Source: an uncultured Clostridiaceae bacterium
Lineage (GTDB): Bacteria; Bacillota; Clostridia; TANB77; CAG-508
Direction of reading: 5' to 3'
Length of the DNA: 64,000 nucleotides
Assembly: GCA_946998225.1 (NCBI GenBank)
Contig: CAMPYH010000001.1
Span: 124,001-188,000 of the forward strand
Below the pieces are notes generated by a model. The model was not told where the DNA came from. It saw only the letters and a program-made list of their open reading frames with translations, and did not search any database. Every line of letters starts with the position of its first letter. Within the stretch, counting starts at the first letter, position 1. The translations under genes and the position numbers were made by a program. This document shows positions 31,651-40,330 of the stretch, in pieces.

Positions 31651-33659
31651 TGGCAAACATTGAAGCTTTAAATAATGTATTAAAGAATAATTTTATTCAA
31701 ACTGACTGGAGAATAAAAATTAATGGTGAGCAATTTGACAGCAATATATTTAAAGTTTATCCAAGTTTAACAAAGTCTACCAATAAGATGTTTGGAGACT
31801 TTATCATGTCTCAATGCAATTTTGAATTAAATGACAGAGAAAATAAACTAGATGTATTAAATAAAGAAATTGAAATTGAAAAATTAATTAGGATTAATGG
31901 AAATAATATCTGGTATAAATTTGGAAATTTTATTATTTCAGAAATTGTATCTGATAAAAGTGCATTAAGTATTAAATGCACAGCTTATGATAAGGCAATT
32001 TTATTTAATCAAAAATATGAAAGTAATTTAAATTTTCCTTTAAAAGGAATAGATGTTTTAAATGAAATTTTAGAAAAAAGAAAAGTAAAATTAAATGGTA
32101 CTTTTTCATTTGCTGAATTTGAATTTCCACAAATTAATTACAACAGTGAAACATCTGAAAGAGAGATGATTGCAAGGCTTGCAGAGCTTGGTGGAGAGCA
32201 TGCAATAATTAATCGTCAAGGCAAATTAGAATTTAGAAAAACTAATAAAATTGACATTATAATTAATGGAGAACACCGCACTGAGTACAGCTTGGAAAAT
32301 CCAGATAAAGCAATTGGACAAGTGTCTTTAGGCTTTAAAAATTACGACGATGATTATATCAAAGGTGAAAATATAGATGGAGAACAAACTTTTAGAATTG
32401 AAAATAATCCATATGCTGAATTAGTAAGAGATGTAGTTATTGAAGATATATATAATAATATTCACGGTAAGCAAGCAAGAGCATTTAGCATAAAAGGATT
32501 AATTGGAGCTGAATTTTTTGATATAAACGATGTTTTTATTTTAAATGATAATCAAGGAAATAAACACGAGTTAACCATATTAGGAATTAAAACAGATGGA
32601 AGTCTACGTGGCGAAATTTATGCTGAAAAAATAGAATATACAAGTGCAAATTATAAAATAGCTGGAAGTGTAAAAGAAGATTTAAAAAAAGTTGGGCTTG
32701 AAGTTAACCATATCAATCAGACTATTAAGACACAAGCAGAAAAAATAAATGACACAATGAAAATTTCAAGCAGAACTGAGCAAGATATAAATGGCATTAG
32801 AACACAAGTTTCACAAGTAGAAGAGAAAAATAAAGTTATTGAAGAAAAACAAACTAATTTGGAACAAGATATAGATAAATTTAAAGCAGAAGTAAGAAGT
32901 TCTGGTGGTAGTAACTTACTTAAAAACTCTGTTTTATTTAATAATGAATTAATAGATAAAATACCTGTAGGCTGGCATCTTATGCTAGGCAAACAACCAA
33001 TGGGCGTGGATAACATAGAAAGTTTAAGCTATGGCTGTATATCTGGCAGGACAATATCTAATGTAAATGGCTGGTTTATGTTACAACAAGCCGTAACAGT
33101 TTCTACAGATGAATATTATTCTTTCTCAATAAGAGTGAAGAAATCAATAGACGCTTATGTTACGGTTGCTGTTTTAGATAAAGTGGCTTGGGGCGAAGAG
33201 ATGAATAAGGCACATGTATATAGACGTTACACACTTAGTCCTGGAATTGAAACAAATTTCGACTTATATAAAATTGAAAAAATTAAGCCAATTAGCAATC
33301 AATTGGTAGTATCAATTTATATAAATGATAAAGGTGGAAGCGTAGATTTCACTGATATTATGCTAAATTTAGGTGAAACTTGTATTCCTTGGAATACACA
33401 TACAAGTGAGGCTGTATCAGCAGCAGCAATTATGGATAGCGCTGGACTAAATGTTAAAACATCTAATTATCCTGGTAGCATCAAAATAGATGGTAGAGGA
33501 CTTGCTGGATATTACAATGGAAATAGATCATTTGGTACATCGAAAGACTTAACTTGGTCAGACAAATTTCAAGCAGAAAAGGAAATAACCATGCCGCCTA
33601 TTAAAGTTGTTCCTGTTACAAGCGGAGAAAGAGCGGGCTGGTCGTTCGTAAAGAATTAA
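31650..33659 (+). CDS. Tail hub / tail-associated protein with C-terminal carbohydrate-binding-like region
   Basis: 669 residues. N-terminal 1-340 resembles the hub domains of prophage tail proteins (KINGEQFDSNIFKVYPSLTK, YDKAILFNQKYESNLNFPLK, FDINDVFILNDNQGNKHEL). A coiled coil follows at about 345-415. Residues 420-560 are a jelly-roll-like domain (GGSNLLKNSVLFNNELIDKI, GWFMLQQAVTVSTDEYYSFS, SIYINDKGGSVDFTDIMLNL) of the type that binds cell-surface sugars. Positioned as the baseplate hub and a part of the receptor-binding complex. Confidence 0.75.
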   Translation: MANIEALNNVLKNNFIQTDWRIKINGEQFDSNIFKVYPSLTKSTNKMFGDFIMSQCNFELNDRENKLDVLNKEIEIEKLIRINGNNIWYKFGNFIISEIVSDKSALSIKCTAYDKAILFNQKYESNLNFPLKGIDVLNEILEKRKVKLNGTFSFAEFEFPQINYNSETSEREMIARLAELGGEHAIINRQGKLEFRKTNKIDIIINGEHRTEYSLENPDKAIGQVSLGFKNYDDDYIKGENIDGEQTFRIENNPYAELVRDVVIEDIYNNIHGKQARAFSIKGLIGAEFFDINDVFILNDNQGNKHELTILGIKTDGSLRGEIYAEKIEYTSANYKIAGSVKEDLKKVGLEVNHINQTIKTQAEKINDTMKISSRTEQDINGIRTQVSQVEEKNKVIEEKQTNLEQDIDKFKAEVRSSGGSNLLKNSVLFNNELIDKIPVGWHLMLGKQPMGVDNIESLSYGCISGRTISNVNGWFMLQQAVTVSTDEYYSFSIRVKKSIDAYVTVAVLDKVAWGEEMNKAHVYRRYTLSPGIETNFDLYKIEKIKPISNQLVVSIYINDKGGSVDFTDIMLNLGETCIPWNTHTSEAVSAAAIMDSAGLNVKTSNYPGSIKIDGRGLAGYYNGNRSFGTSKDLTWSDKFQAEKEITMPPIKVVPVTSGERAGWSFVKN

Positions 33660-33669
33660 AGGAGGAAAA

Positions 33670-35388
33670 ATGCAATTAATATCAAATAAATCATACGCTG
33701 GTGGATACTCGCTATATTATGAAGTCAATATGTGGGTAACTAATCAAAGCATTGAAGGCAACTATTCAGATGTATTTTGGAGCGTAGACTTACGTGGAGG
33801 ACAAGCATACCAAATAAGCTCAACAGCTTGGGCAAAACTAGTAATAAATGGAGAGCAAGTCTGGAGTAGAGGCAGTGGAACTTATAGAGCAGGTGAACAC
33901 AGCGAGGGAATAAAACGTATTTATCACAATGATGTAGGTGAGGCTACTTGTACAGCAAGACTTGATGGGAAAATTGTACAAAATATATCTACTGGTGAAC
34001 AATCAATGACACTTGCTAGTATTCCTAGAAAAGCGGTATTCACGAATACTATAGACCTAACTGAAGATAGCTCAGAGATAGTTTTTGAGTATTCAAATCC
34101 AGCTGGTAACTATGTAAGTAAATTAGAGTTTACAATACATTTAACTGGAATTGAAGAATCACATCTTCCATGGATTGATTTAAATAAAACTGGATACAAA
34201 AGAGCTTTTAAATTTATAGAAGAATATAAAGAAATTTTTAGAAAATATATTGGAGATAAAAAAGAAAATCAAGTTACATATGTTCTTAAAACTACGATTG
34301 GTGAAAAAGAATTTTATGATTGGAGTAGAAAAAATTTCAAGCTAACAAAAACGTCTGCTCCAACGCTTACTGGTAGTTTATCCTATATTAATTTGGACAA
34401 AACTTTACCAAATAATAACGTTTTTAATTTAAAAAATAATATAAATATAACTTTATCTGGGAAAGTAGCAGCAAAAACTGGTACAAAAATAAAAAGCTTA
34501 AATTTAAAAATTGAAAACAAAACAATTATAAACAGTCCCGACAATCTTACTTTCAAGGTAGGTTTTTTAAAAACATCTGGAAAAGTAAGGGGTGAGCTTA
34601 CAGCTGTAGATTATAGGGGCTTTACATCTAAAAAGCTTATTATAGATATGTACATATATAAATATAATAGGCCTACAGTATTTTTAAATGCAAAAAGAAA
34701 AAATAATTATGAAGATGAAACAAGCATTGATATTAATGGAAAAATTCAATCATTAATAATTGATAAAAAAGAATTAAATAGTATTGAATATATTAAGTAT
34801 TGGATAGATGGAGACAAAAATAAAGCAACAATAACAAATATAAATGTAAATAAAGACGGTACTTTTAAGATTCCTACAATCTGGAGAAGTTTCCCTAAAA
34901 CAGAGAAAAAAACAATATATGTAACAATTAAGGATAAATATACCACTGTTACAGCAGACGCAATAGAGCTGGCACGTGGACAAGCAATATTCAGGATATC
35001 CACAGCAGATAATAAATTGTATAACAACGAAAAAAGAGTGTTAACTGAAGATGATATTAGATATGAAGTAATAGCAAGTCCTAATATTTTCATGGGTGAA
35101 AATGATGTAGTGGAGATAAAAAAAGGAATTACTTCATATCCAAATGGAATAATATTAATCTGGAGTAGATACAAAGATGGCTCTCCAAGAGAATACGATT
35201 TTATCTTAACATATATACATAAGTCTTTCGTGGACTTATTTTCAGGAAAAGGCGTTATTGAACAAGTCGGCAGGACTAATGTTGGAGATAAATATTTTTA
35301 TGTATATAACGATAAAATTGTAGGAAATGCAGAAAATACTGTAGGTGAAAGCGGTACTTTTGTACTACGCAGAGTTATAGGATACTAA
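33670..35388 (+). CDS. DUF859-type phage minor structural protein
   Basis: 572 residues with AAAGGAGGAAAA as ribosome site. The N-terminus (SNKSYAGGYSLYYEVNMWVT, NYSDVFWSVDLRGG, GEQSMTLASIPRKA) and following Ig-like strands match the DUF859 family of siphovirus baseplate or fibre proteins from Streptococcus and related hosts. Multiple beta repeats at about 230-440 and a compact C-terminal domain (VVEIKKGITSYPNGIILIWS, FSGKGVIEQVGRTNVGDKYF) that could be the receptor-binding tip. Confidence 0.8.
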   Translation: MQLISNKSYAGGYSLYYEVNMWVTNQSIEGNYSDVFWSVDLRGGQAYQISSTAWAKLVINGEQVWSRGSGTYRAGEHSEGIKRIYHNDVGEATCTARLDGKIVQNISTGEQSMTLASIPRKAVFTNTIDLTEDSSEIVFEYSNPAGNYVSKLEFTIHLTGIEESHLPWIDLNKTGYKRAFKFIEEYKEIFRKYIGDKKENQVTYVLKTTIGEKEFYDWSRKNFKLTKTSAPTLTGSLSYINLDKTLPNNNVFNLKNNINITLSGKVAAKTGTKIKSLNLKIENKTIINSPDNLTFKVGFLKTSGKVRGELTAVDYRGFTSKKLIIDMYIYKYNRPTVFLNAKRKNNYEDETSIDINGKIQSLIIDKKELNSIEYIKYWIDGDKNKATITNINVNKDGTFKIPTIWRSFPKTEKKTIYVTIKDKYTTVTADAIELARGQAIFRISTADNKLYNNEKRVLTEDDIRYEVIASPNIFMGENDVVEIKKGITSYPNGIILIWSRYKDGSPREYDFILTYIHKSFVDLFSGKGVIEQVGRTNVGDKYFYVYNDKIVGNAENTVGESGTFVLRRVIGY

Positions 35389-35405
35389 AGAAAGGAGACA
35401 AACTT

Positions 35406-35723
35406 ATGGAACAAACAATTGCTAAACTTGAAGAAAGACAAAGATACAATGAAAAAGAATTGAGCGAAGTTAAAGCTAAAATACAAGCACTTGAAGCAAA
35501 TATGGCAGTTTTATCTGTACTTGCAAGCCAAGTAGAAAGATTAGCACAATCTGTAGATAAGCTAAATGCTAAAATTGAAACCATGGAAATTAAAAGTGTA
35601 GAAAAAACTGCTGAAGAATATAAAGCTATTAAAACTAGAAAAACGCAAATGATATTCAATGTGCTAAACGTAATTGTATTAAGCGGTGTAACTTTAGCTT
35701 TAACTAAATTAGGTTTAAAATAG
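35406..35723 (+). CDS. XhlA-like coiled-coil protein with C-terminal membrane anchor (lysis module)
   Basis: 105 residues. A coiled coil over residues 1-70 (AKLEERQRYNEKELSEVKAK) and one hydrophobic segment at about 85-105 (NVLNVIVLSGVTLALTKLGL). This matches haemolysin XhlA-type proteins that accompany holins. Immediately upstream of the holin-like gene; ribosome site AAAGGAGACAAAC. Confidence 0.7.
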   Translation: MEQTIAKLEERQRYNEKELSEVKAKIQALEANMAVLSVLASQVERLAQSVDKLNAKIETMEIKSVEKTAEEYKAIKTRKTQMIFNVLNVIVLSGVTLALTKLGLK

Positions 35724-35732
35724 GAGAAAAAA

Positions 35733-35936
35733 ATGGAGAATATAAAAAAATTAATAGATGTAAAAAGCATAGTAACAATATTGCTTACAATTGCTTTTAT
35801 ATATTTATCTTGTACCAATAAAATAAATAATGATTTTTTAACAATTTATACAGTTGTTATTTCATTTTATTTTGGTACTCAATATGAAAAAAATAACATA
35901 AGAAAAAATGAAGAAAACGAGCAAAAAAGCCTTTAA
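35733..35936 (+). CDS. Small holin-like membrane protein
   Basis: 67 residues. Two hydrophobic segments: about 12-27 (IVTILLTIAFIYLSC) and 36-50 (LTIYTVVISFYFGT), with a charged Lys/Asn/Glu tail. Located between the XhlA-like gene and the endolysin, so a holin role is likely by synteny. No family name is certain. Confidence 0.65.
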   Translation: MENIKKLIDVKSIVTILLTIAFIYLSCTNKINNDFLTIYTVVISFYFGTQYEKNNIRKNEENEQKSL

Positions 35937-36005
35937 AAACAGGCGTTTTGAGCGACTTTATTTTTTTATTGATATGTTTATATAGATAAAAAAGGGGGAT
36001 TAAAT

Positions 36006-36692
36006 ATGAATTTTGAAGATTTTATAAAAGATGTAAAATTAAAAGGTGGAGTAGACGTTGATGGTTACTATGGAAAGCAATGTATGGACTTATATAATTA
36101 TTACTGTCAAAAAGTGCTTGAAGTATCTGGAACAGGTGCGAGACGTGCAAAAGATATTATAAATACAATAAATAATATTAAGCATTTTGAAATGATAAAA
36201 AACTATCCAGAATTTATACCAAGCAAAGGCGATGTAGCTGTATGGACTGGTGGTAGATATGGACACGTTGCAATATGTTTAGGTGATGGAGACGTAAATT
36301 ATTTTACATCAATCGACCAAAACTGGAGTCCACAAGCGTTAACTGTGGAAAAACACAACTATACTTATATGGGACCTATATATTTCTTAAGACCAAAAAA
36401 TCAAAAAAACATAAATGTAGAAGAAACTAAAAACAATGTAAGTATTGATGAATTAGCAAAAAAAGTTATTGCAGGCGAATTTGGTAATGGTGAGGAAAGA
36501 AAGAAAAAATTAGGCGACAATTATAATATTGTACAAGCTGAAGTCAATAAAATTTTATCTGGAACAGTAGATATAAATGCACTTGCTGACGCTGTTATAC
36601 GTGGTGAATACGGAAACGGAGCTGAACGTAGACAAAAACTAGGTGCAAATTATGAAGCTGTTCAAGCTGAAGTAAACAGAAGATTAAGATAA
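36006..36692 (+). CDS. Endolysin: CHAP amidase/endopeptidase with two CW_7 cell-wall repeats
   Basis: 228 residues. N-terminal CHAP domain (about 1-135): the catalytic Cys in YGKQCMDLYNYY (about residue 24) and His in TGGRYGHVAICLGDG (about 96). C-terminal cell-wall-binding part: two repeats of about 40 residues, DELAKKVIAGEFGNGEERKK and NALADAVIRGEYGNGAERRQ, each ending in a QAEVN motif, the CW_7 (Cpl-7-like) fold. No signal peptide, so release is expected through the holin. Ribosome site AAAGGGGGATTAAAT. Last gene of the prophage. Confidence 0.93.
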   Translation: MNFEDFIKDVKLKGGVDVDGYYGKQCMDLYNYYCQKVLEVSGTGARRAKDIINTINNIKHFEMIKNYPEFIPSKGDVAVWTGGRYGHVAICLGDGDVNYFTSIDQNWSPQALTVEKHNYTYMGPIYFLRPKNQKNINVEETKNNVSIDELAKKVIAGEFGNGEERKKKLGDNYNIVQAEVNKILSGTVDINALADAVIRGEYGNGAERRQKLGANYEAVQAEVNRRLR

Positions 36693-36701
36693 ATTAAAAT
36701 T

Positions 36702-36730
36702 AGATGTAGTTAAGTCTACCTCTTTTTTTA
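36702..36730 (+). terminator. Rho-independent terminator after endolysin
   Basis: AGATGTAG / CTACCTCT (one mismatch) with a TTAAGT loop and seven T, ending late transcription just before attR. Confidence 0.72.
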
Positions 36731-36736
36731 TTTCTA

Positions 36737-36759
36737 ACTACTGTCCAATTACTGACCAA
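36737..36759. repeat. 12-bp repeats near attR (candidate Int/Xis arm sites)
   Basis: ACTACTGTCCAA at 36737-36748, followed by the imperfect copy TTACTGACCAA to 36759. Same orientation as the pair at 2697-2720. In the circular phage genome these two sets would sit on either side of the attP core. Confidence 0.6.
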
Positions 36760-36808
36760 AAAGATATGAATGGTGATATATCAAGGAATTTAAAACGATT
36801 AAAATGGA

Positions 36809-36823
36809 CAGGAACACCAAAAT
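36809..36823 (+). repeat. attR core (15-bp direct repeat)
   Basis: CAGGAACACCAAAAT identical to 2564-2578. No further tRNA sequence is attached upstream, so this end is the phage-derived copy of the tRNA tail. Confidence 0.92.
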
Positions 36824-36894
36824 ACAAGAGAATTAATATATTTTATAAAAATGTTATACATTAATTATAATCAAAAAGGTTTAGGAGTTAATAA

Positions 36895-37179
36895 ATGAAT
36901 AGAGACATTGATATATTTGATATACCTAATAATAAAAAAACAGATAAAGAATACGAAGAATATGCAAGAATTAAATTTAGAATGGGAACTGGGGTTTGTG
37001 TTTCACCAAGATATGCTAATGTAAATAAACTAAGTAAAATGTGGGTAAGAAAAGAAGAATTACCACTTAAAAAAAGTTATGGAGACATAATGGAAGAAAG
37101 ATATCAAATAATCAAAGATATGACAGAAGATGAATTCATTGAATGGCTTAAAAAAGAAAATGAAAAATTATATAAATAA
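36895..37179 (+). CDS. Orphan homologue of the MuF-toxin immunity candidate, outside the prophage
   Basis: 94 residues, same length as the gene at 23775 with 71 of 94 identical residues. Both end in the same 25 residues, encoded by identical DNA. It begins 71 bp to the right of attR, so by the att repeats it belongs to the host side. No toxin gene precedes it. An upstream TATAAT (TTATAATCA near 36863) and AGGAGTTAATAA ribosome site suggest independent expression, so it could protect the cell irrespective of phage late transcription. It may be a remnant of an earlier prophage at this site. Confidence 0.7.
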   Translation: MNRDIDIFDIPNNKKTDKEYEEYARIKFRMGTGVCVSPRYANVNKLSKMWVRKEELPLKKSYGDIMEERYQIIKDMTEDEFIEWLKKENEKLYK

Positions 37180-37212
37180 AATTTAAGAGAGTTTAGGCTC
37201 TCTTTTTTAATG
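37114..37212 (+). repeat. 99-bp perfect direct repeat, copy 2 (includes terminator)
   Basis: Identical to 23994-24092. Contains the 3' end of the orphan gene and an AAGAGAG/CTCTCTT terminator (37185-37209). Confidence 0.95.
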
Positions 37213-37285
37213 GCATAAGAAAATTAATATAGAAGGAAATTTAATTTAATAGTTTAGTTTTGGAGTTGACAAAAGCTTTAAAAGA

Positions 37286-37314
37286 TTGAAGATTTCATTA
37301 ACTTAAAGTACAAT
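37286..37314 (+). promoter_or_regulatory. Promoter for the SWIM-domain gene
   Basis: TTGAAG (37286-37291), 17-bp spacer, TACAAT (37309-37314), 36 bp before the start codon. A perfect TTGACA at 37266 has no fitting -10. Confidence 0.5.
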
Positions 37315-37349
37315 GATATTAAAGATAAATTAGATATAAAAGGGAAAAA

Positions 37350-39731
37350 ATGGTAAGTTTTGAAGAATTAAAAAATGCAAAAAATAAGAGGTGTGTTAAA
37401 GTAACATTGAATAACAAAAATGTATTTATTGGCGAAATAACAGAGTGTAGAAAATTAGAGGAAGATGATGAGTATAGTATAACTATTGCACCAGATGGTG
37501 AAATGTTTCAGATTGAGGCAAAACAAAGTGAAATTAAGTCAATAGACATACTAGATGATGATGCATGTGATAGAAAATATAGATATGTTTCTGTTCATTA
37601 TGAAGATGATGGAAAAGGTGCAAAAACATACTATTATATTGATGATGGTTTAGATGTTAAATTAGGAAATATTGTAGTTGTAGATAGAGTTGGAGAACAA
37701 GTTAAAGGAAAAGCTGTTAAGATATATGAATATGATATATTTAATGCACCTTATCCAGTAGAAAAAACTAAAAAAATTTTAAAGATTTTTGATAAAAATT
37801 TAGAAATGAAGAAAATATATGGAGATAATAGTACATATATAGATTTAGAGGATTCTTTATATAAAAAATATGAAAATAAACCAAGTTTAGTATCTAATTT
37901 AGATAGTAATATATTACCAAATGGAAGACTTTCAAAAAAATTTAATATATATGAATATAAACCATATTATGATGAACTGTTTGCAAGCATAGAAGAACTG
38001 GAATTATATAGAGAAAAAGCGTCTAAAAAATTTATTGAATTTTTTAAAAGAATGATAGTAAAACTAAATCAATCTAATGTTGAACTAATAGGTGATTTAA
38101 TCGATAAGTTTTTTTATGAAAATAAATATTTCCCTATAGCTGAACATATAGATGATATAATTGATGAATTAGCGGATGATCTTGATGAAGATATAATAGA
38201 TATAGAAAATGTTTATAATTTAACTATATATTTATTAGTTATGACGAAAAATACAGAAGCTGTAAGTTTAGGAATAGGTTTAATAACAATATTTTCAGAA
38301 GAAGTTACTAATGATTTATTAGACATTATTGGCAAATGTGCTTTATGTGAAGAGTTAGTTATGATTGCAAATTTTGCAATAGAACATCTAGAAAATTCAA
38401 ATGATATAAGATTTAAACTTGCTAAAAAAGCAGAAGATGTATCAAAAATGGTTTTAGTAGGATATATCGAACCAGAAAATGAAGAAATAAAAAAATGGCT
38501 TATTGTTAACGGAACTGAAGGAGTTTCAAGATATCCTATACCTGCAATTCCAATTGCGGAAAAAATAGATTTATTAGAGGTACTAAAATCTGAAGATATG
38601 TCATTCGATCTAATAGAAGGGATATCGGATATTCTAAAAGGATTACTAGATCCGGATGAGAATCCAGCACCTGGATTAAAAAATAAAAAGGAAATATTTA
38701 ATGCATATTTCAGTCTTAATAGGAGATTTTATGATTCAATAAAATATAATTTAGGACTAGTACATATTTTTAAGTATTTATCAAAAGAAAATACATATGA
38801 GGATTTAAGAGAAAAAATTCATAAATATTTTCTTTCAGAGAGAGTACTAAGATTTATATTTAATATTTTAAATAATAAATATAAGTGTGAAGATGAATAT
38901 TTTCAAAAAATGGCAAATATATGTGAAATACTTATTATTTCAGATAATAATATATTTAATAAAATCATATATAAAAAATTAAAAGAGAATAATAATGTAA
39001 TGTTTAGATCAGCAATTGAATTATTACTAAAAGATGATGAATATCATAATAAAGCATTAGAAATGATTTATTGTAGTGATTTTTCAGAATATTATGGTGA
39101 TCCTGCTCGAGAAATAATTGAGGAAGAAAGATTAGAGGTTTTAAGCGAACTTCTAATTATGCAAAATGAATATAATTTAATAATAGATAAACTTGTTGTT
39201 GATGGTTTAAAATGTAGATATATTCCACAAAGAAATTTAGCTTTATCAGCTATAGAAAACTGGATGTTTAAGGAGAATAAAAGATTTAAAGATTTACCTG
39301 AAAGTATACAAGTTGTACTAGAAGAATTAGAAGAGACAGAAATTTTTACTAATTTTAAGCGAAGAATAAATATAATTACAGATAATACAAATGAAGAAGT
39401 AGAAAATATTGAGGATGAAAATGTAATTTTTATTCATGAAAAAGATAGATTCGATATATTTGAAGCAGATTTAAATTTACTTTTTAATCCATACATTATA
39501 CGTGAAGGTCAAAAATATGTAGATTTAAACATGGTAAATAGCAGTTTACAAGTAGGCGATAAATGTATTGTATATGTTCAAGGCTTAAGCTTTAATGAAG
39601 AATATAAAGTTAAGTTTAAAAGAAATGGAAGTAAAATTACAAAAATGTCTTGTACATGTGATGATCAAGATAATTGTGTACATGAATATGCAGCTATTAA
39701 ACATATTAGAGATAAATATTCAGCTAATTAA
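37350..39731 (+). CDS. SWIM zinc-finger protein with large helical region
   Basis: 793 residues. N-terminal domain to about 150 has two beta parts, the second with KTYYYIDDGLDVKLGNIVVV and IFNAPYPVEKTKKILK, a module I recall as a small conserved Firmicute domain. Residues 170-680 are helical, like HEAT/TPR-type repeats. The C-terminus (about 735-793) is a SWIM zinc finger: ITKMSCTCDDQDNCVHEYAA, the CxC-x(n)-CxH ligand set. SWIM domains bind DNA or proteins, but the function here is unknown. A single-gene unit in the strip between prophage and tRNA-Trp, possibly accessory. Confidence 0.75.
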   Translation: MVSFEELKNAKNKRCVKVTLNNKNVFIGEITECRKLEEDDEYSITIAPDGEMFQIEAKQSEIKSIDILDDDACDRKYRYVSVHYEDDGKGAKTYYYIDDGLDVKLGNIVVVDRVGEQVKGKAVKIYEYDIFNAPYPVEKTKKILKIFDKNLEMKKIYGDNSTYIDLEDSLYKKYENKPSLVSNLDSNILPNGRLSKKFNIYEYKPYYDELFASIEELELYREKASKKFIEFFKRMIVKLNQSNVELIGDLIDKFFYENKYFPIAEHIDDIIDELADDLDEDIIDIENVYNLTIYLLVMTKNTEAVSLGIGLITIFSEEVTNDLLDIIGKCALCEELVMIANFAIEHLENSNDIRFKLAKKAEDVSKMVLVGYIEPENEEIKKWLIVNGTEGVSRYPIPAIPIAEKIDLLEVLKSEDMSFDLIEGISDILKGLLDPDENPAPGLKNKKEIFNAYFSLNRRFYDSIKYNLGLVHIFKYLSKENTYEDLREKIHKYFLSERVLRFIFNILNNKYKCEDEYFQKMANICEILIISDNNIFNKIIYKKLKENNNVMFRSAIELLLKDDEYHNKALEMIYCSDFSEYYGDPAREIIEEERLEVLSELLIMQNEYNLIIDKLVVDGLKCRYIPQRNLALSAIENWMFKENKRFKDLPESIQVVLEELEETEIFTNFKRRINIITDNTNEEVENIEDENVIFIHEKDRFDIFEADLNLLFNPYIIREGQKYVDLNMVNSSLQVGDKCIVYVQGLSFNEEYKVKFKRNGSKITKMSCTCDDQDNCVHEYAAIKHIRDKYSAN

Positions 39732-39825
39732 TTAAAATATATTTGCAAAAGATGGAGATTATGGGGCATACACATATTGTGATAGAAAGAAATAACAAAT
39801 TTATAAAATGATAAAATATAAAACT

Positions 39826-39900
39826 TTGATTAAATAACTTTTCCAACGTATAATATTATAAGTAAGAGGCTTTGCCTGTATAGGGCGATCACCCTCTTAC
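39826..39900 (+). promoter_or_regulatory. tRNA-Trp promoter and 5' hairpin leader
   Basis: TTGATT (39826-39831), 17-bp spacer, TATAAT (39849-39854). The transcript would start near 39861 and fold at once: GTAAGAGG (39862-39869) pairs perfectly with CCTCTTAC (39893-39900), enclosing a smaller GCC/GGC hairpin. The tRNA begins 3 bases later. Bases 39732-39825 upstream hold nothing I can identify. Confidence 0.6.
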
Positions 39901-39902
39901 AT

Positions 39903-39977
39903 GAGAATTTAGTTTAACAGGTAAAACAACGGTCTCCAAAACCGTAAAACGAGGTTCGAGCCCTTGCGTTCTCGCCA
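39903..39977 (+). tRNA. tRNA-Trp (anticodon CCA)
   Basis: 75 nt with encoded CCA. Anticodon arm ACGGT / CTCCAAA / ACCGT; T arm CGAGG / TTCGAGC / CCTTG. The acceptor stem GAGAATT with CGTTCTC has a G-U and a T-C mismatch at the innermost pair, a slightly weak stem for a tRNA. A terminator follows directly. Confidence 0.88.
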
Positions 39978-39981
39978 ATTT

Positions 39982-40006
39982 AAGAGAGTTCAGCTCTCTT
40001 TTTTTT
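39982..40006 (+). terminator. Rho-independent terminator after tRNA-Trp
   Basis: AAGAGAG / CTCTCTT with TTCAG loop and eight T; the same stem as terminators inside and beside the prophage. Confidence 0.85.
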
Positions 40007-40086
40007 ATGTAATAAAACTTGATACAATTGTATTGATTAAATAATATTGGTCCATCTTAGATATAAAATTTATAAGGAAAAAAATT

Positions 40087-40294
40087 ATAAAAACAACAAA
40101 TATAACAGAAGAATTTTTAGAAAAAATGCTCTGGCAAGATGGTGCATATTGCTTTTGTTACAGGAAAACCATATACAGGATTATGCACAGAATACATGGA
40201 ACCAATTTTAGAAGATGAAGAGCCTACTATATTCTGTGAACCAAACAGGGCATTTTTTCAAAGTAGAATAAAAGAATTAGAAATACTAAATTAA
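40087..40294 (+). pseudogene. Decayed small gene (lost start codon and frameshift)
   Basis: After an AAGGA (about 40074) the expected start is ATA at 40087. The frame then reads KTTNITEEFLEKMLWQDG, and continues sensibly only in a shifted frame from about 40140 (HIAFVTGKPYTGLCTEYM, then CEPNRAFFQSRIKELEILN) to TAA at 40292-40294. About 68 codons in total. One missing start and one frameshift suggest a remnant; the family is unknown. A 51-codon frame from ATG 40139 could still be translated. Confidence 0.4.
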
Positions 40295-40330
40295 AAGAAA
40301 TTAATTTTAAATAGAAAATATTAATTAAGT

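Larger units (their letters stand above)
2564..36823. mobile_element. Complete-looking siphovirus-type prophage integrated at tRNA-Arg
   Basis: Bounded by 15-bp identical direct repeats, the left one being the tRNA 3' end. Order from the left: integrase, HNH protein and S24 repressor (leftward); then Cro, replication/recombination, late regulator, packaging, head, tail, lysis (rightward). All expected modules are present and no structural gene is visibly broken, so it may be inducible. The long tape-measure gene, tail chaperone frameshift and tail-tip genes indicate a long non-contractile tail. Codon and base use are as AT-rich as the host. Confidence 0.93.

Noticed and set aside
35926..35956. 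Terminator after the holin-like gene
   Set aside because: Only a 7-8-bp imperfect AAAGCCT/AGGCGTTT stem with no clean T tract.
36895..37179. Treating the second 94-residue gene as an ordinary prophage gene
   Set aside because: The 15-bp attR core lies at 36809-36823, left of this gene, and no other copy of the core was seen to the right. This depends on the att assignment.
37266..37271. Perfect TTGACA as -35 of the SWIM gene
   Set aside because: No -10-like hexamer at 16-18 bp; the TTGAAG/TACAAT pair further downstream fits better.
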